From Arthonia radiata (Eukaryota; Ascomycota; Arthoniomycetes; Arthoniales; Arthoniaceae), in contig PSQN01000014.1 of assembly GCA_002989075.1 (NCBI GenBank), positions 248,001-312,000 on the forward strand: a stretch of DNA of 64,000 bases. The letters are read 5' to 3'. The notes beneath the pieces were generated by a model. It did no database searches. It was not told the DNA's origin and saw only the letters and a list, made by a program, of their open reading frames with translations. Below are positions 19,572 through 29,121 of this stretch, in pieces. The position numbers and the translations under genes are program-made. How positions within the stretch are numbered: position 1 is the stretch's first letter; every line of letters starts with the position of its first letter.

Positions 19572-21365
19572 CTAACGCCTGAGGAAAATACCGCTTCGTG
19601 CAGACTTCAGACTCTTGGCGTCGTGCGGAGCCTTGGCCCATCGACTTCCTTCCAGAGCCTGGCCCTGGCTGGAAGCCGACTTCGCGAACCGCGAGTCTTG
19701 CGCACTTGGGATGGCTTCGACAGCTGACTGTGGGTCTGGAGATGCTGAAGTGGTCGCAGCCGCGGCCGTACTGCCCTTCCTCTGAGCTGCTGCGCTGCCA
19801 CGACGTGGGCCCCCAGCCTGAGCGCCATCTTGATGGCTGGTGTTGCCTTGACTGGCATTGCTGGCGCGAGGTGTCGCATCAGTCCGCTGATCAGGCATAC
19901 CGAAGGGGTTGCCACTCGAGCTCGGCGCTGTAGTCTGAGAGCTAGGATTACTCTCGCGGATGGACTGGCCGCGAACTGCGCCAGGGAACGGGCGGCCAAG
20001 ATCCTGATTGTCTCTCACCTCTTCCCGATGCTCCTGCTGAGCATTGTGCTGGACCTTATCCTCCAGCGAGGTCAGGCGATGATGATGCTTGTCAAGCACG
20101 TCACCCTGCTCTGACTGCTCACCTTCGCAGTGAGCTATGCGGGTAGCATGCCCGTCCAAACACTCCTCTGCGCTGGTCATGCGACGCTTTGTGGCGTTCA
20201 CATCAGTCACGATCTTGGTGATGTTACTGTTGGTAGCTTTGTGGTTGCTGGTGAGGACGGTGACATCGTTGTTCAGCGCGCGGCGACTGGTCTCGTTGGC
20301 GGTCACTTGATCCCTGAGCGTGGTGTGGTTGGTCTCGATTGATGCGAGTCGCGTTTTGTGTGTGTTGTGATCGACGCTGAGGGCGTTGACGTTGGTCTTG
20401 AGTGTGTCTTGATCGGACTTGGAGGTGGCCATCTCGGCATTGACGGTACGTTGATCTGTTTTGATCTTGTTGACATCGTCCTTGAGCGCATCTTGATCAG
20501 CTCTCATGGTCGTGACCTCATCTCTGAGCTTGTTGTTATCTTCTTGCAGTGTGCGGACGAGAGCAGTCTGCATTGCATGCGCATTCATAGTGGTTGTCAC
20601 GCGCTCGTTGAGGCCATCATCAGAGCTCTGAGCCTGCGATGAAGTGCCTTTTGATGTCACGTTGGTGGCAGCCGTAGATTGTCCGACGCCTGCCGGCTCA
20701 GCGAGGTTCTCTTCAAGACTGGCAATACGGGAATCTTGAGACTTCAGCTGATCTTCTGTGTTGCTGCGGAACACAGAGTGGTCCCCCATGTCAACTTTAT
20801 CGCCCAGGCCATGCTTGATGTCGGCGACGTCCGCCCTCAGCTCGTCCTGTGCCTTGACCTGCTGCTTGTGGAACTTGAGAACAATGCGAAAGATGCGATT
20901 CTTCCACTTCCGCTCCTCAGACTTTTCCTTCTGAATGACGGCGACGTCGTTCCTGACCCGCTCAAAATCCTCAAATTTGACCATATTGCTGGCGACTATC
21001 TTCACTGTCTCATTCGTATCTTTCGTTAAGGGTTTCAACCCCCAATAGAGGCATATCGCGACAATCGCAGAAATCAACGCGAAGACTGCAATGATGATCG
21101 CGCCAATTATCCAACCTCTGTAAAATTTGACCGTATCAGTCGTTGCTGCGAGCGCGTCTTCTATTTTCGAGACTTTGTCCGTGTAGTCGGTTGTGAACCA
21201 TCTAAAGCTCAAGATGGCGCGATTGTTGAAGTCACGCTCGTTCTTCAAGCTCTTCCACCAATGATCGTTCCACAAACTAACCACAGCTTGGCAAGAGCCG
21301 GTGCCAATGACTGCCACGACCCCGGCCGCGACCAATTGGTAGATTTGAACCATGGGGATGTTCAT
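19572..21365 (-). CDS. Long two-helix coiled-coil membrane protein
   Basis: The intronless frame encodes 597 residues from the ATG at 21365. The first helix (YQLVAAGVVAVIGTGSCQAVV) is near residues 10-30. A loop of about 60 residues with several Trp follows, then a second strong helix (GWIIGAIIIAVFALISAIVA) near 85-105. Residues 120-430 are largely coiled coil with quasi-repeats of about 21 residues (LKDDVNKIKTDQ, LRDQVTANETSRRALNND). The tail is low-complexity and basic, ending SLKSARSGIFLRR. No family is recognised. Length and layout match the other two long genes, at 12.6-16.1 and 46.3 kb. A membrane-attached filament or tether is the simplest reading. Confidence 0.78.
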   Translation of the reverse strand: MNIPMVQIYQLVAAGVVAVIGTGSCQAVVSLWNDHWWKSLKNERDFNNRAILSFRWFTTDYTDKVSKIEDALAATTDTVKFYRGWIIGAIIIAVFALISAIVAICLYWGLKPLTKDTNETVKIVASNMVKFEDFERVRNDVAVIQKEKSEERKWKNRIFRIVLKFHKQQVKAQDELRADVADIKHGLGDKVDMGDHSVFRSNTEDQLKSQDSRIASLEENLAEPAGVGQSTAATNVTSKGTSSQAQSSDDGLNERVTTTMNAHAMQTALVRTLQEDNNKLRDEVTTMRADQDALKDDVNKIKTDQRTVNAEMATSKSDQDTLKTNVNALSVDHNTHKTRLASIETNHTTLRDQVTANETSRRALNNDVTVLTSNHKATNSNITKIVTDVNATKRRMTSAEECLDGHATRIAHCEGEQSEQGDVLDKHHHRLTSLEDKVQHNAQQEHREEVRDNQDLGRPFPGAVRGQSIRESNPSSQTTAPSSSGNPFGMPDQRTDATPRASNASQGNTSHQDGAQAGGPRRGSAAAQRKGSTAAAATTSASPDPQSAVEAIPSAQDSRFAKSASSQGQALEGSRWAKAPHDAKSLKSARSGIFLRR

Positions 21366-21896
21366 GATCACACTACTGGAGAGGGGTGACGGGCCGCTGA
21401 ATGAATTGAGTTCTAAGGACGCTGTCTCGGTATGGCAAGATTTCGAGAATAGAAGGGATGTTTTGACAAGAACAGTGCAGGCACCACGATGACGAGGCTG
21501 CTTTCTTTCGATAATCAGAGCGTTGCTGGCGGCGCAGAGAAATCAGAAAGGGTTGACAGAACTTTGTGGAAGAGAGCAGAAGCTTGGAAGAAATCGACGA
21601 GCCAAGTTGGATCTGGGAAGTGCCCGTCCATGACAACAGGACTAATCCTAGTTGGGATGTCACGTGATGGCGCTCGCTACAAGGCGAAACAGAAGGTGGC
21701 TGGTAATATCTGATCAAGGATGCAACAGTACAAGCATAATAGTTAACACCAAAGGGACTTCGATCCCTTTTCTAGCAGCAATCAGGCAGCCTTCCCTAAA
21801 GCTCAGTCTTCTCATCGCTGGAACACAATCTCGCAAGCTTCCAAACATACCGCCCACAGCAAGCAATCAACGACCGCAACGCCGCATACCTCCAAC
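21366..21896. promoter_or_regulatory. Divergent intergenic region
   Basis: This gap separates the divergent 597-residue gene and family A copy 2, so it should contain both promoters. I see no other feature. Confidence 0.4.
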
Positions 21897-22463
21897 ATGA
21901 GTCTATCCGCTCTCGCTCCCTTCCGTTGCGCAGTGGCGATGGTGGGCTATGCGCTCACAATCTTGATCTCTCCCCTCACTGCCTGGCACGATCGTCGTAT
22001 CCAGGCATGCGTTGCCTGGAGCCGATCCCCCAACCGCACCGACCACAACGAGATGTTCGAGTATAGCACAGCAGTCCATGCAAGTGGAGAAGACGGCTCG
22101 TCTTGTTTCCACACCGTCGCGTTCGACGACTCCATCATGATCTTTTTGTCTCTGGTTGGCATGTTGGCCCTCTTCTTCTTCAGCTTGTATATCGCAGACA
22201 ATGAAGAAGCTGCAGCCCGCCTCAAGTCCGCAGTCAAATCTACCGGTCGGGTCATTGTCTCACCGTTCATCGCAATCTACAACGCTTCCGGTCGCCTCAT
22301 CGCCTTCCATTTTACCCGGGATTTTCGCACTGCAGAGCCAATGCGCGCCGAGCAAGACCGGACCCTTCAAGCATTGCGAGCGGACGTCGAGCAGATGGAG
22401 CAGGAGTCCGGGAAGCTCAAGGTGGAAGTCAAACTCTTTCGAACACATCTCGACTCGATATAG
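21897..22463 (+). CDS. Family A membrane/coiled-coil protein, copy 2
   Basis: The intronless frame encodes 188 residues. Helix 1 ends in ISPLTAWHDRRIQAC, nearly the same motif as copy 1. The loop has one sequon (NRT) and a second Cys (SSCFHT). DDSIM then leads into the second helix, FLSLVGMLALFFFSLYI. The tail, from about residue 135, ends in a coiled coil (LRADVEQMEQESGKLKVEVK). The ATG lies in AACATGA and is the only start before helix 1. It is followed by a convergent family B gene, the same order as copy 1 and its partner. Confidence 0.8.
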   Translation: MSLSALAPFRCAVAMVGYALTILISPLTAWHDRRIQACVAWSRSPNRTDHNEMFEYSTAVHASGEDGSSCFHTVAFDDSIMIFLSLVGMLALFFFSLYIADNEEAAARLKSAVKSTGRVIVSPFIAIYNASGRLIAFHFTRDFRTAEPMRAEQDRTLQALRADVEQMEQESGKLKVEVKLFRTHLDSI

Positions 22464-23239
22464 TTCAACGCAGATCATGGTCTGGCTCCTGCGATCCTAG
22501 GGAATTAAATCAACAGCGATCTGCATGACGGCTCAAGCTACCGACTGTACCGATAGAACGGTGGATGTTGGGGTCGACAACGCAACACAGATTCTTCCCC
22601 AGTCTGATTGGTCAGCGTCTATATTGCAGACTCATTCAAGCATCAGCGGTGGCGCAACATGAGACCTAGTGTAGACAGTGCTATGCACGACGGTTGTTTC
22701 AGCGGCCCGCGGTGACAGACGGTGTCCCTACTAGAGTGTAGAGGCTCGCCGCACATTTTCATACATCTGAATCCACTTCAGATGCAGCCTCTGCTCGAAA
22801 AGTTTTTCGTCCCAAATCTTCAAATGACCGTGCCAGTACAAGCTTCTGTCTAAAGTCGTGTTTCCGCCCTGATCTCTACATCGCATTAGCATGCTCTCGT
22901 TTTCCAGAATGCTAAGAGCAGCACCATCTTTGCGTTGTTCTGTGCGTCATCTCCGTGCGCTCTCTGCGCGTGGCTACTGCTGTCGAGGTCCAGCAGACCT
23001 GCCATTTGAAGCATGGCCTCTGCGGAAGTACGACTTGAGCCCTGGACGATTTTCTATCTATTGATCTCGCTTGTGTTGACCTTCGAACGTCTGCCAATCG
23101 GTTCGTGGACCTATCGGAATATTGAAGGTATCCGTCTGCGCTGAGGCTGCCTAACGAATCAGGGAAAGAGCGGGATAGAGGTTTCATCTCAGGCTTTCAT
23201 ACCCTCCATCCCTCTACCGGCCAAGTTTGAAGGGAGCCT
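22464..23239. other. Intergenic, convergent
   Basis: The 3' ends of family A copy 2 and family B copy 2 face each other. A 91-codon antisense frame at 22912-23187 is rich in Arg and Ser, has no domain and looks like chance. Confidence 0.45.
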
Positions 23240-23770
23240 TTACTCGATCGTTAAGGTGGCCGCCTGCGTGCTTGCTGATTGTTGAGTGCCCCTTTTTCTC
23301 GCTTCTGCCTCGAATTTGTGCTTTGAATGTTGAAAATAGGAAACGCCAGTACTAATAAACACCACCACTAGGCATATCACCAGCACCCAAATAGCCACCA
23401 GACGCGCCGTCAAATCCCACTGCATCCATTGCATCTCCTTTCTCTGAAACTCGACCTCGCTAATCGCGGCTCTCAGCCTATCGCTACATTTGTACACTGT
23501 CTGAAGGCATTGGTTCTGTAATTCGAGATAGCATTGTTTGCCTGGTCTGACGGGTGTGTAGCTCGGTATGACACCTTCTGGAAGTGTGGGATTGATTTCC
23601 AGAGCTTCTGCAACCTGATCGATATCCACTTTGGCTTGATAGTCAACGAGCTCGTGCCAAAAATCGTTGACAGTCCCACGTATCACGAGCCAGCCAGAAC
23701 CGACGGTGAAGACCTTGGCGAACAGAGGAGTGAAGTCTTTGACGGCGGTAATGTGTTGCGCCATAGCCAT
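23240..23770 (-). CDS. Family B membrane protein, copy 2
   Basis: The intronless frame encodes 176 residues. The N-terminal amphipathic or hydrophobic part contains GSGWLVIRGTVNDFWHELVDY. TLPEGVIP follows, then CYLELQNQCL, matching copies 1 and 3. After a helical stretch with several Trp comes one strong helix (LVAIWVLVICLVVVFISTGV) and a charged 35-residue tail. All four elements keep their order and spacing across the three copies, so this is a real protein family. The start MAMAQ has two possible ATGs six bases apart; I take the first. Function is unknown. Confidence 0.8.
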   Translation of the reverse strand: MAMAQHITAVKDFTPLFAKVFTVGSGWLVIRGTVNDFWHELVDYQAKVDIDQVAEALEINPTLPEGVIPSYTPVRPGKQCYLELQNQCLQTVYKCSDRLRAAISEVEFQRKEMQWMQWDLTARLVAIWVLVICLVVVFISTGVSYFQHSKHKFEAEARKRGTQQSASTQAATLTIE

Positions 23771-24422
23771 GTCTGCGTTGCTTGAAAATATGCTCTAGAT
23801 CTGTCAAGTCGATTTCATGGGTTAGTGGATGAGGTTGCGGGCCAGAGAAAAAATGGAACTGGCTATTGAGATAAATGGTCAATCTGTTGGGAAGCAATGT
23901 TTTGCTTCAGTGCGCAAACTCAACAAAGGATTCGAGTGTAGATGTTGATAAAGTTTGATGCCGAGACAAAGCAATGAGAGCTGGTGCGGGTCAAGATTCA
24001 AGAACAAAGGCATCCTGCGGGTCTGCGCATGACAAGACAGAGCATTTTCGGTGATTCTCCGAGCAACTAGGAAATGTCTGGGATATTGTAGAGCTTTTTG
24101 TAGTCTTCAGAAGATCACAAACAGCGCGCATTACAATACGTGCATCACGCGATCCGCACTCGCTTGGGGTTCGTGAAACAAGCCACAACTGGTAGACTGC
24201 TTGCACACTATCGTGTTTGTTGGATTGTTGATCGTGCTGCCGTTGCAGCAGGTTTAGCTGCATTGTGTATTGTTCAACTTTGCTTTAGACTGAGGAGGGT
24301 ATTTACTGGCTCGCTATCACAACAGCTGTATGTGACCTGGGCAAACCTTTGAGCAATACTTGTGAGCATCAACTGCTGCTTGTATTTCCGGAGCGCCACT
24401 GTGATACTGCGTATTGGACGTT
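23771..24422. other. Intergenic
   Basis: This is the upstream region of family B copy 2 and the 3' side of the 24.4 kb pseudogene. Frames of 70-90 codons occur on both strands but carry no signal. Confidence 0.4.
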
Positions 24423-24788
24423 TCATCCAGGGTATGCTGACAGTGAAAGCTGTTCAACACCGGGCACCTCACAGACTAATGCCTCATTGTATAGTCGTAG
24501 GGCCGTGATCTGCGTTGCCATCGACCACATCCTGCCCAGAACCAGTGCAAGAAAGAGGAGGGCGCCGCCTATCAGCCCGTGGTCCACTTTCAGCTCGTCG
24601 TCGCATCTCCCGGCGAGGTCGTGGGCCTCGATGGCTATATCGAAGGGCCGCATTGTGGCGTAGAAGCTCACAGCCGGGACTCCGAGCTGTTTGACCACAG
24701 TCCACACGGCGGCTCCCAGTCAATAGATGTAGCGTATGCACGCTCTGAGCTTCGAAGTCATATTGCGAGACGGCTTGGTTAGCGGCAT
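24423..24788 (-). pseudogene. Two-helix membrane protein gene with an in-frame TGA
   Basis: Reading from ATG 24788-24786 the frame is open for 22 codons, meets TGA at 24722-24720 within a hydrophobic segment (CIRYIY, then LGAAVWTVVKQLG), and stays open for 99 more codons. The downstream part has a loop with GRCDDELK, a strong helix (GLIGGALLFLALVLGRMWSM) and a short heptad tail. There is no ATG soon after the stop and no GT donor to skip it. I therefore call a nonsense-disabled copy of a gene like its neighbours. A sequencing error is the alternative. The nearest look-alike is the 32.3 kb gene. Confidence 0.6.
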
Positions 24789-25671
24789 AATTGTGCGTAT
24801 GTGCTCTAGGTCATGTGCCGCAGGGCCGCTCGTCACAAAGCTATGTATACAGTGACCATTGCCTGCATAGCTTGTGTATCGAATGACCGAGAGCTTTGAT
24901 AAACATCGTGAGCTGAGGCGGTATGATGCATACCCATGTCAAAGCACGAGCGGTAAAAGTACGTGTGGTCCGCACTGAGGGCCCCACATCGTAGATCAAA
25001 CGACCGAACGCCGTCGAGCGCTATGTTTATACTCGCATTTTGACGACTCTCGGTCGTTGCCCAGCATCTCAGCATCACATTAGCGAATCAAGTAGAAACT
25101 CCTGTAGTTGCAGTAAGGGAGTCGACGTTACCGCCCCCCGATCCCAATCCTCTGGCCATAAGACTAATATATCGCGCATACCGACTGGCTCCATGGGCCG
25201 TGAAGGGCTTTAGCTACGTCTTCCATCCCATATATCAGGAGATACTTCTCGAGTGCGCGTTAGTGCACTGCGCGTCATTACTTATCCTTATTGCCATATG
25301 TTCGTATCAATCATGGCTCAGCAGACGACTAAGCGTGGGGTGGCACGCGCGGACTAAGTATTCCGGAAGGCATGGACAGCGACGGATAGACTCTTTCGTC
25401 ATTCCCAAAGGGACAGCGAAAATAATTTCGAAGGGCGCAAGCTAGAGAACTGGGCAACAGACTATTTTGTGTATAGAATGTAGATTAAAATCTGCGGAAC
25501 GTGGAACAAGAATGCTGTTCAACGTCTCGATCGCAAAGAACCTGACACTACTATCACAGGTAGTATGGTTGACGACATCGCCATCATTGCTTTACCCGCC
25601 CCCGCTGTTGTACCCCCTAATCTCCCACTGCTGCGTCGTCATATGTTTGTTCATCCTTCATTTGGATCCAC
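24789..25671. other. Nearly 0.9 kb without a supported gene
   Basis: It lies between the 24.4 kb pseudogene and the 3' end of the 25.7 kb gene. Short frames near 25200-25745 show one hydrophobic run (ECALVHCASLLILIAICSY) but no convincing start or continuation. It could be a remnant. Confidence 0.35.
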
Positions 25672-26091
25672 TCAATTCTCGTGATCGCTCGAAGATGAGT
25701 AGTCGTAGTCGTCAGCCTCGTCATCGAGAGCTGGAGCAGGGCTAACACCGCCGGGGCCAGGATGAGCCGTCGCAGTAGCAACTTGAGGAGCTTGTGCGGC
25801 GTTCAGTACTGGATGGATTGCAGAACGACCGACAAGGGTGGTGTGGACTTGGGCAGCTTGCGCGGCTTGAGCCGTGCGTCGCGACTGCCTGTACAAACAC
25901 GCGATTAACGCGAAAACTCCCATATAGATGACAGTCAACGCGAGCGCAGTGGCGCTTAGAAAGGTATGGTGGCTTGTCACAGCCTTTCTGACACTGGACT
26001 GCGCTTCTTCCAACGCAGCGAGCTGCTTTCTGAGCGCGAAGATTTTGGCTAGCAATTCTTCGGCAGCTGGTGACATCAATGCTAAATCCAT
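25672..26091 (-). CDS. Small single-helix protein with heptad N-terminus and acidic tail
   Basis: The intronless frame encodes 139 residues. Residues 10-35 form a heptad segment (LLAKIFALRKQLAALEEAQ). One strong helix follows at about 45-67 (FLSATALALTVIYMGVFALIACLY). The tail is Ala/Gln-rich and ends in an acidic Ser cluster (DDEADDYDYSSSS). The order coiled coil then helix is the reverse of family A. It has no Cys loop. I find no relative in the window, but size and content fit the cluster. Confidence 0.62.
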   Translation of the reverse strand: MDLALMSPAAEELLAKIFALRKQLAALEEAQSSVRKAVTSHHTFLSATALALTVIYMGVFALIACLYRQSRRTAQAAQAAQVHTTLVGRSAIHPVLNAAQAPQVATATAHPGPGGVSPAPALDDEADDYDYSSSSDHEN

Positions 26092-26665
26092 AGTGGCAGT
26101 CCTGGCATGCGACCCGGGCCTGGGCGAATCGGCTGTTGCAGGAGTGGAGCCTTCACCGCAGGCAGGCGTTTTTGACTTTTCTTGCAGAGAAGCGCTTGTG
26201 GACGATCAGCAGCTATTGACGAGGTCTTGTTTGCCCCCTCAGAGTCACCGAGCACTTGGTAGACGTACTGAATGAAGAGTGACTGTGCTGTCGAGATCCG
26301 AAGTCGAGCTGCCGTTCGAAGTTGTCGAGAGCGATGTTCGGGAAGAAGGAAGCAGCAATGAGTCTGCCTAAGAGCAGACGGACGACGGAGCGCTAGGAAT
26401 TCGTCCTTCCAAGGTGGTGATAAAAGCTTCACCGCACGGTGCAGCTTCACTTGTTACCTTCATCTTCCAACCTTCTTGTACGCCACTTTCACATCACTTT
26501 TAGCTCAAGGTAAAGAAACTGTCGACAACGAACAGCTCCATGAGCAATTGTTGATCTCCGTCGAACAGTCAACGCTTGGGACAATCGCTACAGCTTCGCG
26601 CGTCAGCTCCGTTGCTTCTGATTTGCACTCCTTCAACTGATCGTCTGTCGTAGCTTCGAGAAGCG
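26092..26665. promoter_or_regulatory. Divergent intergenic region
   Basis: This 574 base gap lies between the 25.7 kb gene (minus) and family A copy 3 (plus). The antisense frame at 26082-26450 has no features of a protein. Confidence 0.4.
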
Positions 26666-27157
26666 ATGTTCTCAGCAATATCCTCAGCTCTGCAGATGCT
26701 TATTCACCTCACAGCTTCCATCATCATCGTGCCGATCTCCTTGATCGGCATGATCATCGCACCTTGGTCCGAGGCCGCCCACGAGCGTTGCATGGGACTG
26801 GAGCCTCCGTCTCTCCAGTCTGGCGACGGCTTCACCCCTATCAGAGAAATCTCGGACGACTTCATCATATGCGAACTTACCATTATCATTGAAGGCCTCC
26901 TTATCGTTGGCTTGATCGTGTTCGGGACATACTGGGCTTGTTACCTACTCAAAGCGCCATCCATTGCTGGGGCAAGGATCGCCAAAGAATTCATCGAGGA
27001 CGCGGCTTCACGGACAGCAGGCTGTTTGCAGCAACTTGGCGCGATGGTAACCAAGCACTTCGGAACCAGCCAATCTAGCGGCTCTAGCTTACAGGATTTC
27101 GAGAAGAGAGCGACTGAGTTCGAGGAGATAAAGCAGCGCATCCAAGTATTAGAGTAA
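26666..27157 (+). CDS. Family A membrane/coiled-coil protein, copy 3
   Basis: The intronless frame encodes 163 residues. Helix 1 (LTASIIIVPISLIGMII) ends in APWSEAAHERCMGLEPP, a diverged but recognisable form of the A motif that keeps the Trp, His and Cys. The second loop Cys of the other copies is absent. SDDFII precedes helix 2 (IIIEGLLIVGLIVFGTYWAC). The tail ends in a short coiled coil (FEKRATEFEEIKQRIQVLE). It is the first gene of the first A-C-F block. A donor-like GTAAGA overlaps the stop codon region, so a longer spliced C-terminus is possible. Confidence 0.75.
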   Translation: MFSAISSALQMLIHLTASIIIVPISLIGMIIAPWSEAAHERCMGLEPPSLQSGDGFTPIREISDDFIICELTIIIEGLLIVGLIVFGTYWACYLLKAPSIAGARIAKEFIEDAASRTAGCLQQLGAMVTKHFGTSQSSGSSLQDFEKRATEFEEIKQRIQVLE

Positions 27158-27672
27158 GAAGTGAAGGCTCTCAGGTACTCCAGGGAGGGAGCGACTTGGG
27201 CAGCGCGACGCCGACCAACTCACACATCGTAGCTCTATTAGAAGCACGCACAAGAGCGAGGAGGCTCTGGGGTCCGAAGAACGTCAAGACCGTTGAATAT
27301 GCTTTCACCATCGGAGACTATGCAGGATACTGACGGTCTGAGTACAGTGACTCACGAGTTGTTGTAGACATCAATGAGGACGCTTCTACGAGTTAGAGCT
27401 GCCCTCCGACAGTTTCGTATGTACCAATAGGTGAGGCGTTACGTGAACATCACTCGAAAGCCAAGCTTTTCCATTACTTCTTACTTTGTTAATCTGTAAA
27501 GGAGCGCAGTCCGTCTTTCCGCACCTTGCGGCTTTTTTCCACACTCACAGGAAGGGTGCGTTATCAATCGACTTTGCAGACGCGACATAGTGCGAACATT
27601 GTTGCGATCTCCACGATCAAGCGTTTGCGCAAGACCTTCCCCGGCATATCATCGTCAGTCGCTCAATCCAAA
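27158..27672. other. Intergenic between family A copy 3 and family C copy 1
   Basis: Both genes are on the plus strand. The family C frame is open back to 27526, but its relative at 39.5 kb begins at the position of the ATG at 27673, so I treat the extra 49 codons as leader. Confidence 0.5.
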
Positions 27673-28602
27673 ATGAACGGACTTACTCTAAGTGCTGCGC
27701 TCGGAGTCGGCACTACCATCGGCGGAATTATTGCACAGCAGCTTCGGTCAAGCGGAGGCAGTTCGGATGCGATCTGCGACGACGACCAGAATAGCACAGC
27801 CTGCTCGCAGAAGCTGGGGTTACCGAACGCCTTCACGTCTTGGAATGACACTATATCTTCGACGACTACACCAAATGCCTCTGTCAGTGGTATGGACCTG
27901 CAGTCGATCATTCGGGTTGCGATTTTGGTTCTCTCCGCCATCCTGAACCTCACCACCCTTCTGCACGTCTATGGCCCGGCTCGAACTGTTTGCTACCTAT
28001 CTCATTCCTCCCTGGATGCCTACGCGGGCTTTCTCAAGGCCCTGACAAGGGCTACCGCATTCATTCCGATCGCAACAATATACCTATTATTGTCTCCAAC
28101 CCTGCGTCTCTTGAACTACCGCCCTCACGCCGATTCCCATGACCTTAGACAAACAGTAAAGCAGCACGGCCAGCTCCTGACCAAGCTGTCAGGTCTGCTT
28201 GATCAGCTGGTGATACTGACGCAGCTTCCCGAAGCCGTGGACGGGCTGCTACACAAAATCGAAACATCCTTCCGCGACATCAGCCTGCTCCGTCACGACC
28301 TCTGCGCCGCTGTCAGACGCGTCGGTACTCTCGAGAACAACGCCAGTGCAGCTGCCACGCGTCATGGTATAGCCAACGACACGATGCATGGGCGTATCAA
28401 CGAGGTGTGGGACGCGCTTGGTCATGCGGAGGCCCACACAAGCGATCTTGCAAAGAGCACGTATCGGCGGACCGACGAGCTGGAGAGAGGTCTTGAGGAT
28501 TGTAGGGCTTACAACGCTCTGCTCGAGCAGAAGCTACGGGTCAGAGATGAGGTCATCAAGGAGCTTTCTTGGGCATTGTCGCAGAAGGCACCGCCGCGTT
28601 GA
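27673..28602 (+). CDS. Family C glycosylated-loop membrane/coiled-coil protein, copy 1
   Basis: The frame encodes 309 residues from the chosen ATG. It starts MNGLTLSAALGVGTTIGGII, matching MRGLILSAGIAAGAVTGDI of the 39.5 kb copy. The next 60 residues carry sequons NST, NDT and NAS, as expected for a lumenal or outer loop. Further hydrophobic segments follow (IIRVAILVLSAILNLTTLLHVYGPA and TAFIPIATIYLLLSPTLRLL). Residues 165-309 form a long coiled coil ending in ALLEQKLRVRDEVIKELS, the second signature shared with copy 2. The ATG at 27673 is preferred over an upstream non-ATG extension because of that alignment. No described family is recognised. Confidence 0.8.
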   Translation: MNGLTLSAALGVGTTIGGIIAQQLRSSGGSSDAICDDDQNSTACSQKLGLPNAFTSWNDTISSTTTPNASVSGMDLQSIIRVAILVLSAILNLTTLLHVYGPARTVCYLSHSSLDAYAGFLKALTRATAFIPIATIYLLLSPTLRLLNYRPHADSHDLRQTVKQHGQLLTKLSGLLDQLVILTQLPEAVDGLLHKIETSFRDISLLRHDLCAAVRRVGTLENNASAAATRHGIANDTMHGRINEVWDALGHAEAHTSDLAKSTYRRTDELERGLEDCRAYNALLEQKLRVRDEVIKELSWALSQKAPPR

Positions 28603-29121
28603 TCCTGCGGGGCGTTGCTTACGAATGGTTAGTAAGCAGGCAGTAAGTGCTGAGATGCCGAATGGGAGGTCAAGCTGAAGCAGAAAGCATGTTGTCATGG
28701 GGGTTTGGTGTTTCGGGTGCTTTGAGTCGTTGACAACGTAACGAAGTGTACGCAGCGTTGCGAGTGGTAACGCAATGGTGATCTTGCGATATCACGTCAG
28801 TACAACTAGGTCCGCCATGACCCAAATGTTGAGACTCTCCACCGTAGGACGCGACATTCCTTTACCGCGGGGCTCATGCGGGAATGAAAACACGGCTTCA
28901 ATTTCATCCGAAGATCGTTTACGGTTTCATACGCACATTTACTCAATCTATCTCTCAAACTTGATCTTCTTCGCAGTCGCGGAACATGTTCAACTTGCAT
29001 GTCCTTCACTCAAGGTGTGCCATTGCGAGTGAAACGTCTGACGCCGTGAAGACCTCAATATCCTCATCACCGCTGCCCGTAACCATTGAAGGCCAAACAC
29101 AGGAAAGCCACTTATGTCTCC
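28603..29121. other. Intergenic, convergent
   Basis: The 3' ends of family C copy 1 and family F copy 1 face each other here. I see no gene. Confidence 0.5.

Noticed and set aside
24484-24741. 85-codon Arg-rich minus frame
   Set aside because: It overlaps the 24.4 kb membrane frame in another phase; the hydrophobic frame is the meaningful one.
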